34,549 bases of DNA from Amycolatopsis circi (GTDB taxonomy: Bacteria; Actinomycetota; Actinomycetes; Mycobacteriales; Pseudonocardiaceae): positions 1 to 34,549 of the forward strand of contig NZ_PQIA01000096.1 of assembly GCF_003385235.1 (NCBI RefSeq). Reading direction: 5' to 3'. The translations under genes were made by a program, and so were the position numbers. Under the pieces are notes generated by a model. The model did no database searches. It was given only the letters and a program-made list of their open reading frames with translations, and was not told the DNA's origin. Below are positions 30,832 through 34,549 of this stretch, piece after piece. Position 1 is the first letter of the stretch, and each line of letters begins with the position of its first letter.

Positions 30832-32550
30832 GTGGCACCATCGGCCGGGCATCTCCGCCCGGGACGCTATCTCGCCTTCTTCGCCCTGATCGTGGTCGTG
30901 CTGTACGCCTTGGTGTTCTTCACCGGCGGCGGCAAAGCGACGCCGAAACTCGGCATCGACCTGCAGGGCGGCACCCGGGTCACGCTCACCGCGCGCACGC
31001 CCGACGGCGGCCAGCCCACCCGCGATTCGCTGAACCAGGCGCGCCAGATCATCGAGACCCGCGTCAACGGCATCGGCGTCGGCGGCACCGAGGTGGTGCT
31101 CGACGGCAACAACATCGTGATCACCGTGCCGGGCGAGCAGGGCGACGAGGCGAAGAACCTGGGCCGGACCGCCAAGCTCGGGATCCGCGAGGTCATCACC
31201 TCGGTCCCGAACACCCCGGGCGCGCCGCCCGCGGCCCCGGCCTCCGGCGCCCCGAGCGCTCCGCCGACCGCGCCGAGCAAGCCGGCCGGCGGCGGGGGAG
31301 CGGAAGGCGCCCCGGCGCAGCAGCCGCCGGGTTCGACCCCGTCGGCCCCGGGCGCGGGCAACGGCCAGGACGCGGGCAAGAACCCGATCGAGGCGGCCCG
31401 CGCGGTGCGCCAGGCTCCCGCGCTGATGCCGAAGGACCCGAAGAACCAGCAGGAGGCCGCCGCCGCGCAGGCCGCGCAGCAGAAGGCGCTCGCCGCGCTC
31501 ACCTGCGCGCCCAACGCCGCCGACCCGCTGGAGGGCAACGACCTGCCGAACCAGCCGCTGGTCACCTGCGGCGACAAGGACGCCACCAAGTACGTGCTCG
31601 GCCCGGAGTTCATCCCCGGCACCGAGATCTCCAGCGCGAACTCCGGCTACGACCAGCAGCGCGGCCAGTGGATCGTCGACCTGAGCTTCAAGAGCGCGGG
31701 CGGCAAGACCTGGGGCGACTTCACCTCGGCCAACGTGGGCAAGCAGGCGGCGTTCGTGCTCGACACGGACGTGGTGTCCGCGCCGACCGTGCAGAACGCC
31801 ATCCTCGGCGGCAACACGCAGATCACCGGCAAGTTCACCCAGACCGACGCGAAGAACCTGGCGGACATCCTCAAATACGGTTCGCTGCCGCTCTCGTTCG
31901 ATTCCTCGGACGCGACCACGGTGTCCGCGACGCTGGGCCTCGCCTCGCTGCAGGCCGGCCTGATCGCCGGCGCGATCGGTCTCATCGTCGTCTTCGTCTA
32001 CTGCCTGTTCTACTACCGGCTGCTCGGCATCCTCACGATCTGGTCGCTGGTGCTGTCCGGCCTGCTCGTGTACGCGGTGCTGGTGCTGCTCGGACGGTGG
32101 ATCGGCTACACGCTCGACCTCGCGGGCGTCGCCGGCCTGATCATCGCGATCGGCATCACGGCGGACTCGTTCGTCATCTACTTCGAACGGCTGAAAGACG
32201 AGATCCGGGAGGGGCGGACCTTCCGGTCCGCGGTGCCGCGCGGCTGGACGAGGGCGCGGCGCACGATCCTGGCCTCGGACGCGGTCAGCTTCCTCGCCGC
32301 CGCGATCCTGTACATCATCGCGGTCGGCGACGTGCAGGGCTTCGCGTTCACCCTCGGCATGTCGACGGTGCTCGACCTGGTGGTCGTCTACCTGGTCACG
32401 CATCCGCTCGTGGCGATGGTGTCGACCTCGAAGTCGAAGTTCCTGTCCAACCCCCGGAATCTCGGCCTCGGCGCCGTCCAGAAGCTCGGCGCGCAGCGCA
32501 AGTCCACGCGCCCCGCTCCCGGCCGCCGCGCGAACGTGAAGGAGGCCTGA
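30832..32550 (+). CDS. secD: Protein translocase subunit SecD
   Basis: A 572-residue membrane protein that, with SecF, uses the proton gradient to finish export through SecYEG. Helix 1 is at about residues 13-31. It is followed by the large external P1 domain with LGIDLQGGTRVTL and RVNGIGVGGTEV, and the C-terminal block of five helices has GVAGLIIAIGITADSFVIYF. Between about residues 125 and 180 there is a low-complexity insert rich in Pro, Ala and Gly. The chosen start is GTG at 30832, after GAGGAG; upstream in-frame TTG 30787 and GTG 30805 lack a suitable site. secF starts one base after its stop codon. Confidence 0.96.
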   Translation: MAPSAGHLRPGRYLAFFALIVVVLYALVFFTGGGKATPKLGIDLQGGTRVTLTARTPDGGQPTRDSLNQARQIIETRVNGIGVGGTEVVLDGNNIVITVPGEQGDEAKNLGRTAKLGIREVITSVPNTPGAPPAAPASGAPSAPPTAPSKPAGGGGAEGAPAQQPPGSTPSAPGAGNGQDAGKNPIEAARAVRQAPALMPKDPKNQQEAAAAQAAQQKALAALTCAPNAADPLEGNDLPNQPLVTCGDKDATKYVLGPEFIPGTEISSANSGYDQQRGQWIVDLSFKSAGGKTWGDFTSANVGKQAAFVLDTDVVSAPTVQNAILGGNTQITGKFTQTDAKNLADILKYGSLPLSFDSSDATTVSATLGLASLQAGLIAGAIGLIVVFVYCLFYYRLLGILTIWSLVLSGLLVYAVLVLLGRWIGYTLDLAGVAGLIIAIGITADSFVIYFERLKDEIREGRTFRSAVPRGWTRARRTILASDAVSFLAAAILYIIAVGDVQGFAFTLGMSTVLDLVVVYLVTHPLVAMVSTSKSKFLSNPRNLGLGAVQKLGAQRKSTRPAPGRRANVKEA

Positions 32551-32551
32551 C

Positions 32552-33787
32552 GTGAGCGACGAGAACGCGGGCACCACCTCGGAAAACCCGGACGGCCAGG
32601 AAAACGGCGCCACCGCCGCGGCCAAGCCCGGCAAGAAGGAAAGCTTCTTCCACCGGCTCTACGTCGGCACCGGCGCGGTCGACATCGTCGGCTCGCGCAA
32701 GCGCTGGTACCTGTTCTTCGCGCTGCTGCTCCTGGTGTGCATCGGCTCGATGATCTTCCGCGGCTTCAACGTGGGCATCGAGTTCGAGGGCGGCACGCAG
32801 ATCCAGCTGCCCGCGCACGGCTCGCACGGCCAGATCACCCAGGAACAGGTGATCAAGTCGTTCAACACCGCGCTGGGCGAGGCTCCGGCGGAGACCCAGA
32901 CGGTCGGCACCGGCAACGCGTCGACCATCCAGACCCGCTCCGAGACCCTCACCGCCGACCAGGTCTCGAAGGTCAAGAAGCAGATCTTCGAGGACCTCGG
33001 CCCGATCGGCGCCAACGGCAAGTCGGGCGAACAGGCGATCAGCGACAGCGCGGTCAGCGCGTCGTGGGGCAACGAGATCTCTCGCCAGGCCATGATCGCG
33101 CTCGCCGTGTTCCTGGTCGCCGTCGTGATTTTCCTGGCGATCTACTTCGACACCCGGATGGCGTTCGCGGCGCTCGTCTCGCTGCTGCACGACATCGTGG
33201 TCACCGCGGGCGTGTACTCGCTCGTGGGCTTCGAGGTCACGCCCGCGACGGTGATCGGCCTGCTGACGATTCTCGGCTTCTCGCTGTACGACACCGTGGT
33301 GGTGTTCGACAAGGTCCGGGAGAACACCCGGGGCTTGCTCGGCCTTTCGCGGCGCACCTATGCGGAAGCGGCGAACCTGGCGCTGAACCAGACCCTGATG
33401 CGCTCGTTCAACACGGCGTTCATCGCGCTGCTGCCGATCCTGGGCCTGCTGATCGTCGGCTACATCCTGCTCGGCTCGGGCACCCTGCAGGACCTGGCGC
33501 TGGTGCAGCTGACCGGTACCTTGGTCGGCGTCCTGTCGTCGGTCGCACTCGCGACGCCGCTGCTGGTCGACTTCAAGATGCGCGACCCGCAATACCGCCA
33601 GCAGGCCGACCGCGTGGCCGCCCGCCGCGCGAAGGCCGCGAAGCGCGAGGCAGCGGACGACGACTTCGACGCCAACGACGAGGACCAGCTGGCCGCCGAA
33701 CTCCGCAAGGAAAAGGCAATGGCCGCTGCGGCCGGCGTCCCCGCGCGGCACCCGAAGCAGCGTCCGTCGGGGAAGAAGAAGCGCTGA
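32552..33787 (+). CDS. secF: Protein translocase subunit SecF
   Basis: A 411-residue partner of SecD with six membrane helices. Landmarks are FNVGIEFEGGTQIQL after helix 1, ASWGNEISRQAMIALAVFL at helix 2, ATVIGLLTILGFSLYDTVVV and NQTLMRSFNTAFIALLPIL. The cytoplasmic tail is long and charged (RRAKAAKREAADDDFDANDE), typical of actinobacteria. GTG start, GGAGG about 7 bases upstream inside the end of secD. apt follows after 4 bases, so secD - secF - apt are one transcript. Confidence 0.97.
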   Translation: MSDENAGTTSENPDGQENGATAAAKPGKKESFFHRLYVGTGAVDIVGSRKRWYLFFALLLLVCIGSMIFRGFNVGIEFEGGTQIQLPAHGSHGQITQEQVIKSFNTALGEAPAETQTVGTGNASTIQTRSETLTADQVSKVKKQIFEDLGPIGANGKSGEQAISDSAVSASWGNEISRQAMIALAVFLVAVVIFLAIYFDTRMAFAALVSLLHDIVVTAGVYSLVGFEVTPATVIGLLTILGFSLYDTVVVFDKVRENTRGLLGLSRRTYAEAANLALNQTLMRSFNTAFIALLPILGLLIVGYILLGSGTLQDLALVQLTGTLVGVLSSVALATPLLVDFKMRDPQYRQQADRVAARRAKAAKREAADDDFDANDEDQLAAELRKEKAMAAAAGVPARHPKQRPSGKKKR

Positions 33788-33791
33788 CCAG

Positions 33792-34310
33792 ATGAAGCTC
33801 GACGAGGCACTGGACCTGATCGCCGAGGTGCCGGACTTCCCGGAACCAGGCGTCCTGTTCCGCGATCTCAGCCCGCTGTTCGCCGACGGCCCCGGCTTCG
33901 CCGCAGTCGCCGACGCCCTGGCGGAAACCCTCGACCCGGCCGCCACCTCGGTGGCCGGTGTCGAGGCCCGCGGCTTCCTCTTGGCCGCGGCAGTCGGCTA
34001 CTCCCGCGGCATGGGCGTCGTCCTGGTTCGAAAACCCGGCAAACTCCCGTCAGTAGCCGGGCGAGTGGACTACTCCCTGGAGTACGGCACCGCAAGCGTC
34101 GAACTCCCCGCCGGTGTCGTAAAACCAGGCCAGCGAATCGCGATCATGGACGATGTCCTAGCCACCGGCGGCACAGTGGCAGCAACCGCGAAACTCCTGG
34201 AAGACGCAGGCGCAGAAGTAACGGGCGTGTCAGTAGTCCTGGAACTGGGAGCACTAAACGGCCGCGCCGCCTTAGGCGGCCGCAAAGTCCACACACTCCG
34301 CACCGTCTAA
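33792..34310 (+). CDS. apt: Adenine phosphoribosyltransferase
   Basis: A 172-residue purine-salvage enzyme that converts adenine and PRPP to AMP. It has FPEPGVLFRDLSPLF, the GVEARGFLLAAAVGY block, RKPGKLP, and the PRPP loop AIMDDVLATGGT. Length is normal. It lies 4 bases after secF, the usual secDF-apt order of actinobacteria, where rel normally follows. Leu161 is a TTA codon, and the second half uses many A-ending codons (GTA, GCA, CTA) unlike the first half. Two large inverted repeats follow the gene. Confidence 0.97.
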   Translation: MKLDEALDLIAEVPDFPEPGVLFRDLSPLFADGPGFAAVADALAETLDPAATSVAGVEARGFLLAAAVGYSRGMGVVLVRKPGKLPSVAGRVDYSLEYGTASVELPAGVVKPGQRIAIMDDVLATGGTVAATAKLLEDAGAEVTGVSVVLELGALNGRAALGGRKVHTLRTV

Positions 34311-34332
34311 CGCCCCCGCGCGCGCAGCTCGT

Positions 34333-34383
34333 CCGTGAGGGGAACCCTGAGGGACTCAGAGTCCCTCAGGGTTCCCCTCACGG
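34333..34383. repeat. Perfect 25 bp inverted repeat after apt
   Basis: The arms 34333-34357 and 34359-34383 are exact reverse complements with one base between them. It lies 22 bases after the apt stop codon. It could act as a terminator (no T tract) or be a copy of a dispersed palindromic element. Confidence 0.9.
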
Positions 34384-34430
34384 CCCTAAACCGGCACCAA
34401 CGCACCCAACAATCGAGGCACCCAGCCCTC

Positions 34431-34543
34431 CCCCCAACCCCGATACGAAGCCTCCCTGCGGTCTGGGGGTGCTTGTCAAGGCATCTTTCCCGCCTTGACA
34501 AGCACCCCCAGACCGCAGGGAGGCTTCGTATCGGGGTTGGGGG
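34431..34543. repeat. Perfect 52 bp inverted repeat with 9-base spacer
   Basis: The arms 34431-34482 and 34492-34543 are exact reverse complements across the spacer ATCTTTCCC. The open frame crossing it is a by-product of the palindrome, not a gene. Such length and perfection exceed a normal terminator and suggest a palindromic mobile or REP-like element, possibly continuing beyond the window. No other gene is seen from 34311 to the end. Confidence 0.92.
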
Positions 34544-34549
34544 AGGGGA

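Noticed and set aside
30727..32634. A 635-codon open frame on the minus strand opposite secD
   Set aside because: Shadow of the strongly biased secD codons, with no motif.
34307..34501. 64-codon minus-strand frame after apt
   Set aside because: It is produced by the two inverted repeats and has no start signal or motif.

Overview
The window looks like chromosomal DNA of a high-GC actinomycete, most likely of the Amycolatopsis/Pseudonocardiaceae type. I base this on very high GC with strong third-position bias, GTG starts, tightly overlapping operons, TTGACN/TANNNT-type promoters and the conserved actinobacterial block pdxT - yebC - ruvCAB - yajC - secDF - apt. The genus is an inference; no rRNA or tRNA gene is present to settle it.

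Layout. Positions 1-400 hold a degenerate tandem array of about 96 bp units that runs into the 3' end of the first gene. Positions 401-4650 form a module of four genes on the minus strand (GlcG/HbpS-like protein, MFS exporter, 4-oxalocrotonate-type tautomerase, bicovalent BBE-type FAD oxidase) with a divergent TetR regulator. Two repeated operator-like sites, a 26 bp dyad and an intrinsic terminator can be read around it. Positions 4651-5142 are a non-coding upstream region with dyads.

Positions 5143-12211 form one compact seven-gene operon: bicupin, class-B asparagine synthetase-like amidotransferase, PrpF-type C=C isomerase, acyl-CoA-dehydrogenase-fold flavoprotein lacking both usual catalytic Glu residues, dihydroorotase-like cyclic amidohydrolase, HpaC-type flavin reductase and a DUF5519 protein. 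The set has no NRPS, PKS or carrier protein. I do not recognise it as a described pathway, and it is the best candidate here for an undescribed system, possibly making or modifying an unsaturated carboxamide or cyclic imide.

Positions 12314-19338 carry a small unknown protein and two further divergent modules. One is TetR with SDR, HSL-type esterase and F420-type luciferase-like oxidoreductase, and has a clear pair of palindromic operators. The other is a CGNR-type regulator with an MFS exporter and an epoxide hydrolase. Together with the first module this looks like an accessory island for detoxification, efflux and small-molecule metabolism.

Positions 19339-20579 are a scar: two truncated gene tails on opposite strands abut at about 20020, with no recognisable gene around them. 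Positions 20580-22259 encode a STAS anti-sigma antagonist and a MEDS-plus-kinase RsbA-like protein (partner switching). Then come a Sua5/TsaC gene and a decayed beta-carbonic anhydrase.

From 23733 the core region begins: pdxS (minus strand, divergent from pdxT), pdxT, yebC with a strong terminator, a DUF4262 protein, a DUF985 cupin (minus), ruvC-ruvA-ruvB, yajC, secD, secF and apt. After apt there are two perfect inverted repeats (25 bp and 52 bp arms) at the window edge.
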